NCBI RefSeq assembly: GCF_019844075.1 | Contig: NZ_CP081964.1 | Coordinates: forward strand, 3,844,001-3,908,000 | Length of the DNA: 64,000 nucleotides | Origin: Curtobacterium sp. TC1 | GTDB lineage: Bacteria; Actinomycetota; Actinomycetes; Actinomycetales; Microbacteriaceae | Reading direction: 5' to 3' | Shown: one piece after another, positions 30,104-39,247 of the stretch | How the letters are laid out: the number at the start of each line of letters is the position of its first letter | Position numbering within the stretch: position 1 is the stretch's first letter | The notes under the pieces: generated by a model | Told to the model about the DNA's origin: nothing | What the model saw: only the letters and a program-made list of their open reading frames with translations | The model's database searches: none | Translations under genes and position numbers: made by a program

Positions 30104-31363
30104 ATGGGCGCCGACACCTGGATCGCCTTCGGGCTCGTCATCCTCTTCGTGCTCGTCGGCGGGGTCTTCGCCGCTGCCGAGATCGCACTCGTCTCGCTCC
30201 GTGAGTCGCAGTTGCAGCAACTCGAACGCCGGGGCTCCCGTGGCCTTCGCGTCGCCGAGCTCGGACGCGACCCGAACCGGTTCCTCGCGGCCGTGCAGAT
30301 CGGCGTGACCGTCGCCGGGTTCTTCTCGGCTGCGTACGGTGCCTCGTCGATCGCACCCGACGTCGCGCCCCTGTTCACCGGCCTCGGTCTCGGTCAGGGC
30401 GCCGCCGAGACGGTCGCCCTCGTGCTGATGACCCTCGTCATCGCCTACCTGTCGCTCGTGTTCGGTGAACTCGTGCCGAAGCGACTCGCCCTGCAGCGCG
30501 CCGAGGGCTTCTCGATGCTCGTCGCGCCGACCCTCGACCGCTTCGCGACCCTGATGCGCCCGGTGATCTGGGTGCTGTCCGCCTCGACGAACCTGGTCGT
30601 CCGTGCACTCGGCGGCGACCCGAACGCCCGCAGTGAGTCGATGAGCACCGAAGAGCTCCGCGGACTCGTCGACGAGCACACCGGTGTCGACGAGCAGGGC
30701 CGCCGGATCGCCCGGAGCGCGCTGGACGCCGGTGACCGGATCCTCCGCGAGTCGATGCGCCCCTGGTACGACGTGTCGACGATCGACGCCGCACTGACCA
30801 TCGCCGAGGCCACCGACCACGCGATCGAGGTCGGGCACACCCGGTACCTCGTGACCTCCGGCGGGCGCGACGAGGTCGACGGCTTCGTGCACCTCCGCGA
30901 CCTGCTCCGGCCGAGCGACCCGTCCGCACCGGTGTCGACCCTGGTCCGCCCCGTGTTGGCGCTGCCGGAGACGAAGTCGCTGTCGGGCGCCATCGCGGAC
31001 ATGCGGACCGACGGGCACCAGATCGCCCTGGTCGTGGACGAGTACGGCGGCAGCGCGGGCATGGTCACGCTCGAGGCGCTGCTCGAGGACCTCGTCGGAC
31101 GCATCCGCGACGAGTACGACGAACCGACGGCCGAGCACGACGGCGTGGACGGGTCGACGGTGCTCGAGGACCTCGTCGCGGACGGCGGCCCGGCGCTGCC
31201 CGACGGCGACTACGAGACCGTCGGGGGGCTCGTGCAGGTCCACCTGGACCGCGTGCCCGAGGTCGGCGACGTCGTCGCCGCCGGCGGCCACCGCCTCGAG
31301 GTGACCGCCATGGACGGTCACCGGGTGGCGCGGGTGCGGATCACGGCCGACGTCGGCCGGTAG
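30104..31363 (+). CDS. CNNM/CBS/CorC_HlyC-type membrane protein (hemolysin family)
   Basis: 419 residues. N-terminal CNNM (DUF21) domain with three or four helices (WIAFGLVILFVLVGGVFAAAEIALVSL; VQIGVTVAGFFSAAYG; VALVLMTLVIAYLSLVFGELVPKRLALQ), then two CBS motifs (MSTEELRGLVDEH... and VVDEYGGSAGMVTLEALLEDLVG) and a C-terminal CorC_HlyC domain (VGGLVQVHLDRVPEVGD). Likely a Mg2+ or other divalent cation efflux protein. ATG at 30104 with GAGGAAG upstream. Confidence 0.88.
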   Translation: MGADTWIAFGLVILFVLVGGVFAAAEIALVSLRESQLQQLERRGSRGLRVAELGRDPNRFLAAVQIGVTVAGFFSAAYGASSIAPDVAPLFTGLGLGQGAAETVALVLMTLVIAYLSLVFGELVPKRLALQRAEGFSMLVAPTLDRFATLMRPVIWVLSASTNLVVRALGGDPNARSESMSTEELRGLVDEHTGVDEQGRRIARSALDAGDRILRESMRPWYDVSTIDAALTIAEATDHAIEVGHTRYLVTSGGRDEVDGFVHLRDLLRPSDPSAPVSTLVRPVLALPETKSLSGAIADMRTDGHQIALVVDEYGGSAGMVTLEALLEDLVGRIRDEYDEPTAEHDGVDGSTVLEDLVADGGPALPDGDYETVGGLVQVHLDRVPEVGDVVAAGGHRLEVTAMDGHRVARVRITADVGR

Positions 31364-31380
31364 ACGCGACCGCTGGTGCT

Positions 31381-31416
31381 CGGGAGGCCCGTGGCGGCGC
31401 CGCCACGGGCCTCCCG
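31381..31416. terminator. Palindrome family A copy 3
   Basis: Perfect 36-bp palindrome of two 18-nt arms, CGGGAGGCCCGTGGCGGC and its complement. It starts 18 nt after the hemolysin-family stop at 31363 and lies upstream of a tandem gene on the same strand. Confidence 0.8.
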
Positions 31417-31478
31417 TCCGCCCGGCGGGTACCGCCAGTGCCTGCCGGACGGACAGCGCCGCCACGTACGCTCTCCCC

Positions 31479-32390
31479 ATGGGTATCGACGTGCGCAACG
31501 AGATCCGCGACTTCCTGTCCTCCCGACGGGCGCGCCTCACGCCGGAGCAGGTCGGCATGCCGTCCTTCGGCGGCGGCGTCCGCCGCGTCCCGGGGCTCCG
31601 GCGCCACGAGGTCGCCATGCTCGCCGGCGTCAGCGTCGACTACTACACACGACTCGAGCGCGGATCGCTGAAGGGCGTCTCGGACAGCGTGCTCGAGGGC
31701 CTCGCGAGCGCACTGCAGCTCGACGAGGACGAGCGCGTCCACCTGTGGGACCTGACCCGACTGGCGAACTCCGGCGTCAAGACGATGCACCGGAACGTGC
31801 CCACCCGGGTCCGCCCCGGCGTGCAGCGCCTGCTCGACGCGATCACCGGGGCGCCGGCGTGGGTACGCAACGAGCGTGGTGACGTGGTCGCGACGAACGA
31901 ACTCGGTCGCGCGCTGTACTCGCCGATGTTCGCTGGCCCCGGGCGCCCCGTGAACACCGCCCGCTTCACGTTCCTCGACCCGGCGGCCCGAGACTTCTTC
32001 CCGGATTGGGCGCAGACCGCGAAGGACGCCGTCGCCGTGCTCCGTGCGGCCGCGGTGTCGAACCCGTGCGAGCCCGGACTCATCACCCTCGTCGGGGAGC
32101 TCTCCACGCGCAGCGAGGAGTTCCGCGGCTGGTGGGCCGCGCACGACGTCCGACTGCAGCGTGCCGGCGGGAAGCGCATCGACCACCCGATCGTCGGGGA
32201 ACTCCGGCTGGCGTACGAGGCGCTCGACCTGGTCGCCGACCCCGGCCTGACACTGTTCACGTACTCGGCCGAGCCGGGCAGCGAGACCGAACGGTCGCTG
32301 GCGCTGCTCGGCACCTGGGCGGCGACGGAGCGGGCCGAGCAGTACGCGGCCCTGCGCGCGGCGGAGTCCGAGTCCGAGTCGGTCGACTGA
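31479..32390 (+). CDS. MmyB-type helix-turn-helix regulator
   Basis: 303 residues. N-terminal XRE/HTH domain (RNEIRDFLSSRRARLTPEQ, PGLRRHEVAMLAGVSVDYYTRLERG) and C-terminal MmyB-like ligand-binding domain (AWVRNERGDVVATNELGRAL, RFTFLDPAARDFFPDW, ELSTRSEEFRGWWAAHDV, GSETERSLALLG). These regulators usually control a neighbouring oxidoreductase; here the next gene is a methyltransferase. ATG at 31479 is six nt after TACGCT (31467-31472), so leaderless. Two paralogues lie at 51195 and 52126. Confidence 0.9.
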   Translation: MGIDVRNEIRDFLSSRRARLTPEQVGMPSFGGGVRRVPGLRRHEVAMLAGVSVDYYTRLERGSLKGVSDSVLEGLASALQLDEDERVHLWDLTRLANSGVKTMHRNVPTRVRPGVQRLLDAITGAPAWVRNERGDVVATNELGRALYSPMFAGPGRPVNTARFTFLDPAARDFFPDWAQTAKDAVAVLRAAAVSNPCEPGLITLVGELSTRSEEFRGWWAAHDVRLQRAGGKRIDHPIVGELRLAYEALDLVADPGLTLFTYSAEPGSETERSLALLGTWAATERAEQYAALRAAESESESVD

Positions 32391-32430
32391 ACCGCTGGTC
32401 GGCCCGGTGCACGGTTCGTAGGCTGGGGAC

Positions 32431-33201
32431 GTGACCAGGACGACGGACGGATCAGCGGGGGACGCCGACTACGCCCGCATCGGCCAGGACTACCGGCAGT
32501 ACCGGCGCCCCGAGCCGACGTTCGCCCGGGCGATCGCGAAGGCCCTCGGCGACGCCCGCACCGTCCTCAACGTGGGTGCCGGTGCCGGGTCCTACGAGCC
32601 GACCGACCGGCAGGTCACTGCGGTGGAACCCTCGGCATCGATGCGCGCCCAACGACCGGACACCCTGTCGACGGCGATCGACGCCACCGCCGAGGACCTG
32701 CCCTTCGACGACGACACGTTCGACGCTGCGATGACGACGTTCTCGGTGCACCAGTGGGGCGACCTCGAGCGCGGGCTGGCCGAGCTGCGCCGGGTGACCC
32801 GGGGTCCGATCGTGATCCTGACGTGCGACCCGGCCCGCGTCGAGGACTTCTGGCTCGCCGAGTACGCACCAGAGGTGATGGCGACCGAGGCCCGGCGCTA
32901 CCCCGCGCTCGACCGCATCGCCGCCGCACTGGGCGACGACACCGTCACGAACACCCCGCTGCCGATCCCGTTCACGTGCGTCGACGGCTTCTCCGAGGCG
33001 TACTACGCCCGGCCGGAGCGCCTGCTCGACCCGGGCGCCCGGAAGGCGAACTCGGCGTGGAGCTTCGTCGACGAGCTCACCGCACGGCGTTCGGTGGCCG
33101 CGCTCGACTCCGGCGAGTGGGACCGGCGGCACGGGGCGCTGCGGATCCGGCCGACCTACGAGGGCGCCCTCGTCCTGGTGACGGCCGTCCCCGCCGCTTG
33201 A
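32431..33201 (+). CDS. class I SAM-dependent methyltransferase
   Basis: 256 residues. VLNVGAGAGSYEP is the SAM-binding motif I, AVEPSASM the acidic loop after strand 2, and FDDDTFDAAMTTFSVHQW the motif II/III region. The family acts on small molecules (UbiE/arsenite/natural-product types); the substrate is not inferable. GTG start at 32431 lies six nt after TAGGCT (32419-32424). Its TGA (33199-33201) lies within TTGACA just before the next leaderless unit. Confidence 0.88.
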   Translation: MTRTTDGSAGDADYARIGQDYRQYRRPEPTFARAIAKALGDARTVLNVGAGAGSYEPTDRQVTAVEPSASMRAQRPDTLSTAIDATAEDLPFDDDTFDAAMTTFSVHQWGDLERGLAELRRVTRGPIVILTCDPARVEDFWLAEYAPEVMATEARRYPALDRIAAALGDDTVTNTPLPIPFTCVDGFSEAYYARPERLLDPGARKANSAWSFVDELTARRSVAALDSGEWDRRHGALRIRPTYEGALVLVTAVPAA

Positions 33202-33211
33202 CACGTCGACG

Positions 33212-33217
33212 TAGGCT
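33212..33217 (+). promoter_or_regulatory. -10 box TAGGCT of leaderless upstream ORF
   Basis: TAGGCT ends six nt before the GTG at 33224. The same hexamer at the same distance precedes the methyltransferase (32419), a TetR gene (48149) and others in this window. The transcript would begin at or very near the GTG. Confidence 0.55.
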
Positions 33218-33223
33218 GGTCGC

Positions 33224-33274
33224 GTGAGCTTCCAGGAGGTGGTCGGCGCCCGTTTCGCCGGCATCAGGGCGTGA
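33224..33274 (+). CDS. 16-residue upstream ORF (candidate leader peptide) of the FBP gene
   Basis: GTG to TGA gives MSFQEVVGARFAGIRA. It is leaderless by position of the -10 box and is followed 10 nt later by a strong hairpin and then the FBP gene. It ends in GIRA-stop; the next codons would read Gly-Pro. The SecM arrest sequence ends GIRAGP, so the resemblance is worth noting but may be chance. No database evidence; called from position and architecture only. Confidence 0.45.
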   Translation: MSFQEVVGARFAGIRA

Positions 33275-33280
33275 GGCCCC

Positions 33281-33362
33281 CGGTCGTGCCCGCAGGCACG
33301 GCCGCCCTCGTCGAACCCTGACCTCCTCCGCCCGGTGCGGTGTGCGTCCGCACGCCCCGGGC
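33281..33362 (+). promoter_or_regulatory. Structured leader between upstream ORF and FBP gene (attenuator candidate)
   Basis: Hairpin 1: CGGTCGTGCC (33281-33290) with CGGCCGTGCC's complement at 33295-33304, loop CGCA. Hairpin 2: GCCCGG (33330-33335) pairs with CCGGGC (33357-33362) and GTGCG with CGCAC inside. AGGAGGT inside the upstream ORF (33234-33240) is complementary to ACCTCCT (33321-33327). These are potential pairings read by eye; no folding energies were computed. Confidence 0.5.
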
Positions 33363-33382
33363 CCGCTCGAAAGCGATGCACC

Positions 33383-33865
33383 ATGCTCCCCATCACGGAG
33401 AAGACCCTCCGCACGTCCTTCGTCAACGCCTCCCGCAAGGAGACGACCGACATCACGCTGCCCGCCGACTTCGAGGCGATCGACTGGGACGCCCTCGACT
33501 TCCTGGGCTGGCGCGACCCGAAGATCGGTCGGCGTGCGTACGCCGTCGTGCCGACCCTGGACGGCGAACTGATCGGCATCCTGTTCCGGCAGGCCGAGGC
33601 CTCGTCGCGCTCGCGCGCCCAGTGCTCGTGGTGCCAGGACGTCAAGCTGCCGAACGACGTCGCGTTCTACAGCGCGAAGCGGTCCGGGCCGGCCGGCCGC
33701 AACGGCAACACCGTCGGCACGCTGGTCTGCCAGGACTTCCAGTGCTCGCGGAACGTCCGGAAGCTGCCGCCGCCCGCGTACGAGGGCTACGACGTCGAGG
33801 CCGCGCGCCTGCGGCGCATCGAGGACCTGCAGCTGCGGGCCGCGTTCTTCGCAACGGAGGTCTGA
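33383..33865 (+). CDS. FBP-domain protein (FusB-like, elongation factor G-binding treble-clef)
   Basis: 160 residues. The FBP_C pattern is clear: ITEKTLRTSFVNASRKE, DFLGWRDPKIGRRAY, then a zinc treble clef with CSWC about 75 residues in and CQDFQCSR after GNTVGTLV, ending with KLPPPAYEGYDVEAARLRRI. Staphylococcal FusB uses this domain to bind EF-G and relieve fusidic-acid stalling; for actinobacterial proteins the role is inferred. ATG at 33383 lacks a good Shine-Dalgarno (nearest GAAAG), in contrast to its neighbours. Confidence 0.88.
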   Translation: MLPITEKTLRTSFVNASRKETTDITLPADFEAIDWDALDFLGWRDPKIGRRAYAVVPTLDGELIGILFRQAEASSRSRAQCSWCQDVKLPNDVAFYSAKRSGPAGRNGNTVGTLVCQDFQCSRNVRKLPPPAYEGYDVEAARLRRIEDLQLRAAFFATEV

Positions 33866-33901
33866 GACGCCGGCGTCTCGCGTCCGCAACGCGACGGACG
33901 G

Positions 33902-33945
33902 CGGACGGGAGGCGCGGGGCGGGGCCGCCACGGGCCTCCCGTCCG
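33902..33945. terminator. Palindrome family A copy 4
   Basis: Arms 33902-33922 and 33925-33945 (21 nt, two mismatches), built on CGGACGGGAGGC. It follows the FBP stop by 36 nt and is upstream of the uraD-hiuH gene. Confidence 0.72.
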
Positions 33946-34035
33946 GCAGACGCGAGCGTTTCAGGGCCGCGGGTCGCGTTGCGGGGGAAACCGCCCGGTA
34001 ACGCGGGTGAAACGGTCGTTCCGTAGCCTCGGCGC

Positions 34036-34890
34036 ATGGACCTCGGCGACCTCGACGACGCGACCGCCCCCGACGCTGCCGCGGTGATCCGGAAATGGGC
34101 CGACGTGCCCGCGTGGGTCGACGCCCTGGTGGCCGCGCGCCCGTTCGGCACGGTGCCGGCGCTGCTCGACCGCGCGCGCACCGAGGCGGCGTCGTGGGGT
34201 GCGCCGGAACTCGACCACGCCCTCGCCCAGCACCCGCGGATCGGCGAACGGACGACCGATGCCTCGTCGGCCCGCGAGCAGTCGTCGATGCGCACCGCCC
34301 ACGACGACGTCGCCCGCCGGATCGCCGACGGCAACGCCGCGTACGAGCAGCGCTTCGGTCGGGTGTTCCTGGTGCGGGCCGCCGGCCGGACCCCCGAGGA
34401 GCTGTTGGCCGAGCTCGACCGGCGCCTCGCGGGCGACCCGGCGGTCGAGACGCAGGAAGCCGCGGCTGCCCTCGCCGACATCGCCCTGCACCGCATCCGT
34501 GCGACCTTCGCCGTCCCGCACCTGACCACCCACGTGCTCGATGCCACCAGCGGCACCCCGGCGGTCGGCGTCGGCCTGACGCTCAGCACCGTCGACGGTG
34601 CCGTCGTCGCGACCGGCACGACGGACGCCGACGGTCGCGCCGCGACCGTCGACGGTGCCGTCGTCGCGACCGGCACGACGGACGCCGACGGTCGCGCCGC
34701 GCTCGGCCCCGACGTGCTCGCGCGCACCGACCACGTCCTGCGGTTCGACACCGGTGCCTACTTCGCCAATGCCGGGACCCCGACCTTCCACCCGTTCGTG
34801 ACCGTGGCCTTCCGCGTCACGGGCACCGAGCACCTGCACGTCCCGCTGCTGCTGAGCCCCTTCGCCTACAGCACCTACCGAGGGAGTTGA
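34036..34890 (+). CDS. OHCU decarboxylase / 5-hydroxyisourate hydrolase fusion
   Basis: 284 residues in two domains. Residues about 1-160: OHCU decarboxylase (UraD) with catalytic QHPRIGE and the REQSSM segment. Residues about 165-284: transthyretin-like 5-hydroxyisourate hydrolase (HiuH) with LTTHVLD (catalytic His), ADGRAALG (Arg), FHPFVTV and the C-terminal YRGS. It carries out two of the steps from urate to allantoin. A perfect in-frame 57-bp duplication lies between the first beta strands of HiuH (34588-34701), so the domain is 19 residues longer than usual. ATG at 34036 is six nt after TAGCCT. No uricase is present in the window. Confidence 0.9.
   Translation: MDLGDLDDATAPDAAAVIRKWADVPAWVDALVAARPFGTVPALLDRARTEAASWGAPELDHALAQHPRIGERTTDASSAREQSSMRTAHDDVARRIADGNAAYEQRFGRVFLVRAAGRTPEELLAELDRRLAGDPAVETQEAAAALADIALHRIRATFAVPHLTTHVLDATSGTPAVGVGLTLSTVDGAVVATGTTDADGRAATVDGAVVATGTTDADGRAALGPDVLARTDHVLRFDTGAYFANAGTPTFHPFVTVAFRVTGTEHLHVPLLLSPFAYSTYRGS
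34588..34701 (+). repeat. Perfect 57-bp tandem duplication inside hiuH domain
   Basis: 34588-34644 and 34645-34701 are identical, encoding two copies of the 19-residue unit TVDGAVVATGTTDADGRAA. Identity at DNA level, including third positions, means a recent event (slippage or unequal recombination). Confidence 0.97.
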
Positions 34891-35044
34891 CCGCACCGCG
34901 CCTGGGACTTCCTCGCACTGCTCGTCGACCAGTCCCGGGGAGCACCTGCACGCCGTCGTCTCACCGCGATATTTGATGTGTTTCATCCAGCGGCTGAGCC
35001 GTGACAGGATCGATCTTGTTCTGTTTCGTTAGCGAGGGCGAGCC

Positions 35045-36094
35045 GTGACAAATTACGAAATATCAGCTTCCGTACCGAAGCGGGGCCGGCCGGCCCGCCA
35101 AGCCGTGGACAAACGGTTCGAAGCTGCAATCGACGAGCTCGCGAACTACGGCGGTCTCCCGAAACCATACGAAGCAAAGGGACTCTGGGACAGGCTCTGG
35201 CATCTCGAGGCACACCACTCGACCGCGATCGAGGGCAACACGCTCGTGCTGCGCGAAGTGGAACAGCTTCTCGAGCAGGGGCGCGCGGTGGGCGCGAAAG
35301 AACTCAAGGACTACCTCGAAGTCCTCGGGTACGGCGAGGCTGCGAAATGGGTCTACGAGCAAGCTCTCCAGCCAGCGGCGGGCGATCAGCTCATCACCCT
35401 GCAGGAGGTTCGCCAGATCCACAAGGTCGCACTCAGCGGCGCCTGGGACGTGACGCCGCATCCGGACGCCAACGACAGTGAGGGTCCCGGGAACTTCCGC
35501 GAACACGAGATCGCGCCGTTCGCGCACGGAATGACACCGCCGTCGTTCCCGCTCGTCCATGCGGAACTGACGAACTGGGTCGACCGCGCGAACGACTTCG
35601 GCGTCGGGGTGGCCGACGGGTCGATCCTCTTGGCCGAAGTCCCGGAGTGGCTCGCGCAGATGCACCGGAACTTCGAGCACATCCACCCGTTCATCGACGG
35701 GAACGGCCGTACCGGCCGCCTCTGTTTGAACCTCATCCTGGTGCGACTCGGCTGGCCACCGGCAATCGTCTTCAAGGACCAGCGGAAGAAGTACCTCAAA
35801 GCGCTTGACCGCGCAGACAACGAAGACTTCGGTCCGCTGGCGGAACTGCTGAGCCGGTCAGTCATCGACAACCTGCACACCCTCATCCCGAACATCGCTG
35901 GCCCCGCGAAGTACGTTCCGCTTCCCGCCTTGGTCGATGACGACTTCTCCCTCGTCGCCCTCAAAGCAGCGGCGGCTCGTGGGCGACTCGAGGCGATCAG
36001 GGGGACTGATGGACAATGGCGATCGAGTCGCGCCGCGGTCGATGCCTACAAGGAATCACGGTTCAAGCGGAAGCCGAGGGACACGACGTTCTGA
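35045..36094 (+). CDS. Fic-family protein (probable AMPylator) with C-terminal HTH
   Basis: 349 residues. Core Fic motif HPFIDGNGRTGR (about residue 218) with all catalytic residues, and an N-terminal inhibitory motif STAIEGNTL (about 60) of class II Fic proteins, so autoinhibition is built in. The last about 60 residues (LKAAAARGRLEAIRGTDGQWRSSRAAVDAY) look like a DNA-binding winged-helix/excisionase type. Start GTG at 35045. Codon use is less GC-biased and the 5' flank is the most AT-rich stretch of the window, so it was probably acquired by transfer, splitting a purine catabolism cluster. An 11-bp direct repeat GAGCCGTGACA (34996-35006, 35040-35050) precedes and overlaps its start. Confidence 0.9.
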   Translation: MTNYEISASVPKRGRPARQAVDKRFEAAIDELANYGGLPKPYEAKGLWDRLWHLEAHHSTAIEGNTLVLREVEQLLEQGRAVGAKELKDYLEVLGYGEAAKWVYEQALQPAAGDQLITLQEVRQIHKVALSGAWDVTPHPDANDSEGPGNFREHEIAPFAHGMTPPSFPLVHAELTNWVDRANDFGVGVADGSILLAEVPEWLAQMHRNFEHIHPFIDGNGRTGRLCLNLILVRLGWPPAIVFKDQRKKYLKALDRADNEDFGPLAELLSRSVIDNLHTLIPNIAGPAKYVPLPALVDDDFSLVALKAAAARGRLEAIRGTDGQWRSSRAAVDAYKESRFKRKPRDTTF

Positions 36095-36118
36095 TTCCGT
36101 CCTCGGGACGGGTGTCGA

Positions 36119-37531
36119 TCAACGTGCTCCTGACCTGCCCGAGTCGGGCAACGCGATCGGCGCCGTCGACCGCACCCCGTCGTACGAGCCGACCGCCGGG
36201 TCCTCGCCGTACCGCTCGGCCACGGAGCGCGACCCGAGCAGCAGGTTGAGCAGGATCGCCGCGACGGCACCGGCCGAGATCCCCGAGTCGAACACCAGCG
36301 TGAACCAGGTCGGGAACTGCCCGTAGATCTCCGGGGCAACGGTCGGCAGCAGCGCGATGCCGAGCGGCAGCGCCACCACGAGGACGTTCCGGTTGTCGAA
36401 CCGCACCTTCGACAGCGTCCTGATGCCCGAAGCCGCCACCATGCCGAACAGGGCGACGCCGGCACCACCGAGCACCGCGTGCGGGATCGCCTCGACCACC
36501 GCAGCGACCTTCGGCACCAGGCCGAGCACGACGAGGATGCCGCCGGCCGCCGTCGCCACGTACCGGGAGCGCACGCCGGTCAGTGCGACGAGCCCGACGT
36601 TCTGCGCGAACGCCGTGTACGGGAACGTGTTGAACACCCCGCCGACGACCGTGCCGAGCCCGTCCGCCCGCAGGCCGTCAGCGAGCGTGCGCTTCGACAC
36701 CGGGCGGCCGGTGACCTCGCCGACCGCGATCACGTCGCCGGTGGTCTCGGTCATGATCACGAGTCCGACGACGAGCATCGACACGATCGAGGCGAGGTCG
36801 AACGTCGGCAGCCCGAAGTGGAACGGCGTGACGACGGCGAACCAGCCCGCGTCACCGATGCCCGACCCGTCGACCATGCCGGGGACGAACAGGGCCACGA
36901 CGGTGCCGAGCAGCAGCCCGAACAGCACCGACACCCGCGCGAGACCGCGCGGAGCGAAGCGTTCGACCAGGACGATCGCGAGCAGCACCCCGGCGGCGAA
37001 CGCGACGTCGAGCGGGTCCGCAGCACCGTCCTCCCCGCCGTCGGTCACCCAACCGGCCGCGACGCTCATGAGCGACAAGCCGATGATGAGGATGACCGTG
37101 CCGGTGACGATCGGCGGGAACAGCCGGACGAGCTGCGCGAACCACGGCGCGACGACCACCATGAAGACCCCGCACGCGATCGTCGCCCCGTAGACGGCGG
37201 TGATGCCGTGCTCGGTGCCGATCGCGATCATCGGGCCGACCGCGGCGAAGGTGACGCCCTGCACGAGCGGCAGCCGGACCCCGAACCGCCAGAAGCCCAC
37301 GGACTGCACGATCGTGGCGAGGCCCGCGACGAACAGGTCCGCGCTGATGAGGAACGCCAGGTCGGCACTGTCGAACCCGAGCGCACCGCCGACGATGAGC
37401 GGGACGGCGATCGCGCCCGCGTACATCGCGAGCACGTGCTGCAGGCCGAGCGGCAGGAGTCTCGCGAGTGGTGGGACGGAGTCCACTCCGTCGTCACTCC
37501 GGGTCGTGCGCGGTGTCTTCTCGGTCGTCAT
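36119..37531 (-). CDS. nucleobase:cation symporter-2 (uracil/xanthine/urate permease)
   Basis: 470 residues, about 12-14 helices. LPLGLQHVLAMYAGAIAVPLIVGGALG, the signature QNVGLVALTGVRSRYVA (NCS2 motif), VQGVTFAAVGPMIAIG and the GLVIMTETTGDVIAVGE region are typical of xanthine/urate and uracil permeases. Next to uraD-hiuH it is probably a purine or urate importer. ATG with GGGGAC upstream. Convergent with the Fic gene, 24 nt between stops. Confidence 0.92.
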   Translation of the reverse strand: MTTEKTPRTTRSDDGVDSVPPLARLLPLGLQHVLAMYAGAIAVPLIVGGALGFDSADLAFLISADLFVAGLATIVQSVGFWRFGVRLPLVQGVTFAAVGPMIAIGTEHGITAVYGATIACGVFMVVVAPWFAQLVRLFPPIVTGTVILIIGLSLMSVAAGWVTDGGEDGAADPLDVAFAAGVLLAIVLVERFAPRGLARVSVLFGLLLGTVVALFVPGMVDGSGIGDAGWFAVVTPFHFGLPTFDLASIVSMLVVGLVIMTETTGDVIAVGEVTGRPVSKRTLADGLRADGLGTVVGGVFNTFPYTAFAQNVGLVALTGVRSRYVATAAGGILVVLGLVPKVAAVVEAIPHAVLGGAGVALFGMVAASGIRTLSKVRFDNRNVLVVALPLGIALLPTVAPEIYGQFPTWFTLVFDSGISAGAVAAILLNLLLGSRSVAERYGEDPAVGSYDGVRSTAPIALPDSGRSGAR

Positions 37532-37649
37532 GGCGTCCCCTTCGAGCGGTGGTCTCCCTGTGCTCCGGACGCTATGCAGCTCGTGTTTCCCCGGGATGAC
37601 GGACGTGGGTCGCGTCGGTCACCGGGCTCCGGCCCGAAACGCACGCCGA

Positions 37650-37697
37650 GACGGACTGGAGGCCCGTGGCGGATCCGCCACGGGCCTCCAGGCCGTC
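37650..37697. terminator. Palindrome family A copy 5
   Basis: Two 24-nt arms with one mismatch, centre GGATCC, stem containing GACGG and GGAGGCCCGTGG. It is 12 nt beyond the aldo/keto reductase stop (37709, minus strand). Confidence 0.78.
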
Positions 37698-37708
37698 GTC
37701 CGGTTGCG

Positions 37709-38695
<987 letters not shown>

Positions 38696-39010
38696 GCTGC
38701 AGGTCTACTCCGGGTGCGCCGCTCGGAGGAAGGCACTGCCGGTGCCGGTCAGACACGGGCACCGTTCGTGTGGATCCTCCAAGGTCCACGCGGGGGCAGC
38801 GCGGCCTTCTGGTGTGATCGCCGTGGGCGGAGCACCAGCTGACCGCGAACTGCCCGAGTGGGTGCACGGGTGGGCGGGCGCCGTCCGGATCAGCAGCACC
38901 GCCTGACGGTCACGGAACGGCGACAGATCCCGGCTCCGTTGGATGGCGTCGCACCGCCGGCGCTACGCTGCGAGCACGGGGTGGACGCCCCGGGACGGAA
39001 GGGGAACGTC
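38696..39010. other. Gap of 315 bases without a confident gene
   Basis: Contains the upstream sequence of the aldo/keto reductase and, on the plus strand, a candidate promoter for the small membrane protein (TTGGAT 38939-38944, TACGCT 38964-38969, spacing 19) and its Shine-Dalgarno GGAAGGGGA just before 39011. The short open frames in it lack start signals and codon bias. I see nothing else. Confidence 0.6.
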
Positions 39011-39247
39011 ATGGTCGTCGTGTGGATCGTCGTCGGAGTGGTCGTGGCCATCGCCGCGCTGCTCACCGTGCTCGAGGTGCAGAACCGCCGTCGTGCGAAG
39101 CGCCTCGCCCACCTCGAACCGGTCGACCCGACCCTCGTCGCCCGCTCCCTCGCCGACGCCGAGGCAGCGCACTCGATGACCGAGGGCCTCGCGAAGTCCG
39201 CACACCCCGGCATCACCGGTGCCGGCGGGGGACTCGCCGGCTCGTGA
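39011..39247 (+). CDS. small single-helix membrane protein
   Basis: 78 residues: MVVVWIVVGVVVAIAALLTV forms an N-terminal helix, followed by a basic stretch (EVQNRRRAKRLAHLE) and a flexible Gly-rich tail (GITGAGGGLAGS). No family recognised. ATG with GGAAGGGGA seven nt upstream. Its TGA overlaps the GTG of the FAD oxidoreductase (GTGA), so the two are coupled. Confidence 0.72.
   Translation: MVVVWIVVGVVVAIAALLTVLEVQNRRRAKRLAHLEPVDPTLVARSLADAEAAHSMTEGLAKSAHPGITGAGGGLAGS

Noticed and set aside
33224-33280. Reading GIRA-stop-GP as a SecM-type GIRAGP arrest peptide by stop-codon read-through
   Set aside because: It would need read-through of TGA, which would insert a residue between Ala and Gly. 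The surrounding SecM residues are absent. I keep it only as a resemblance in the leader peptide finding.
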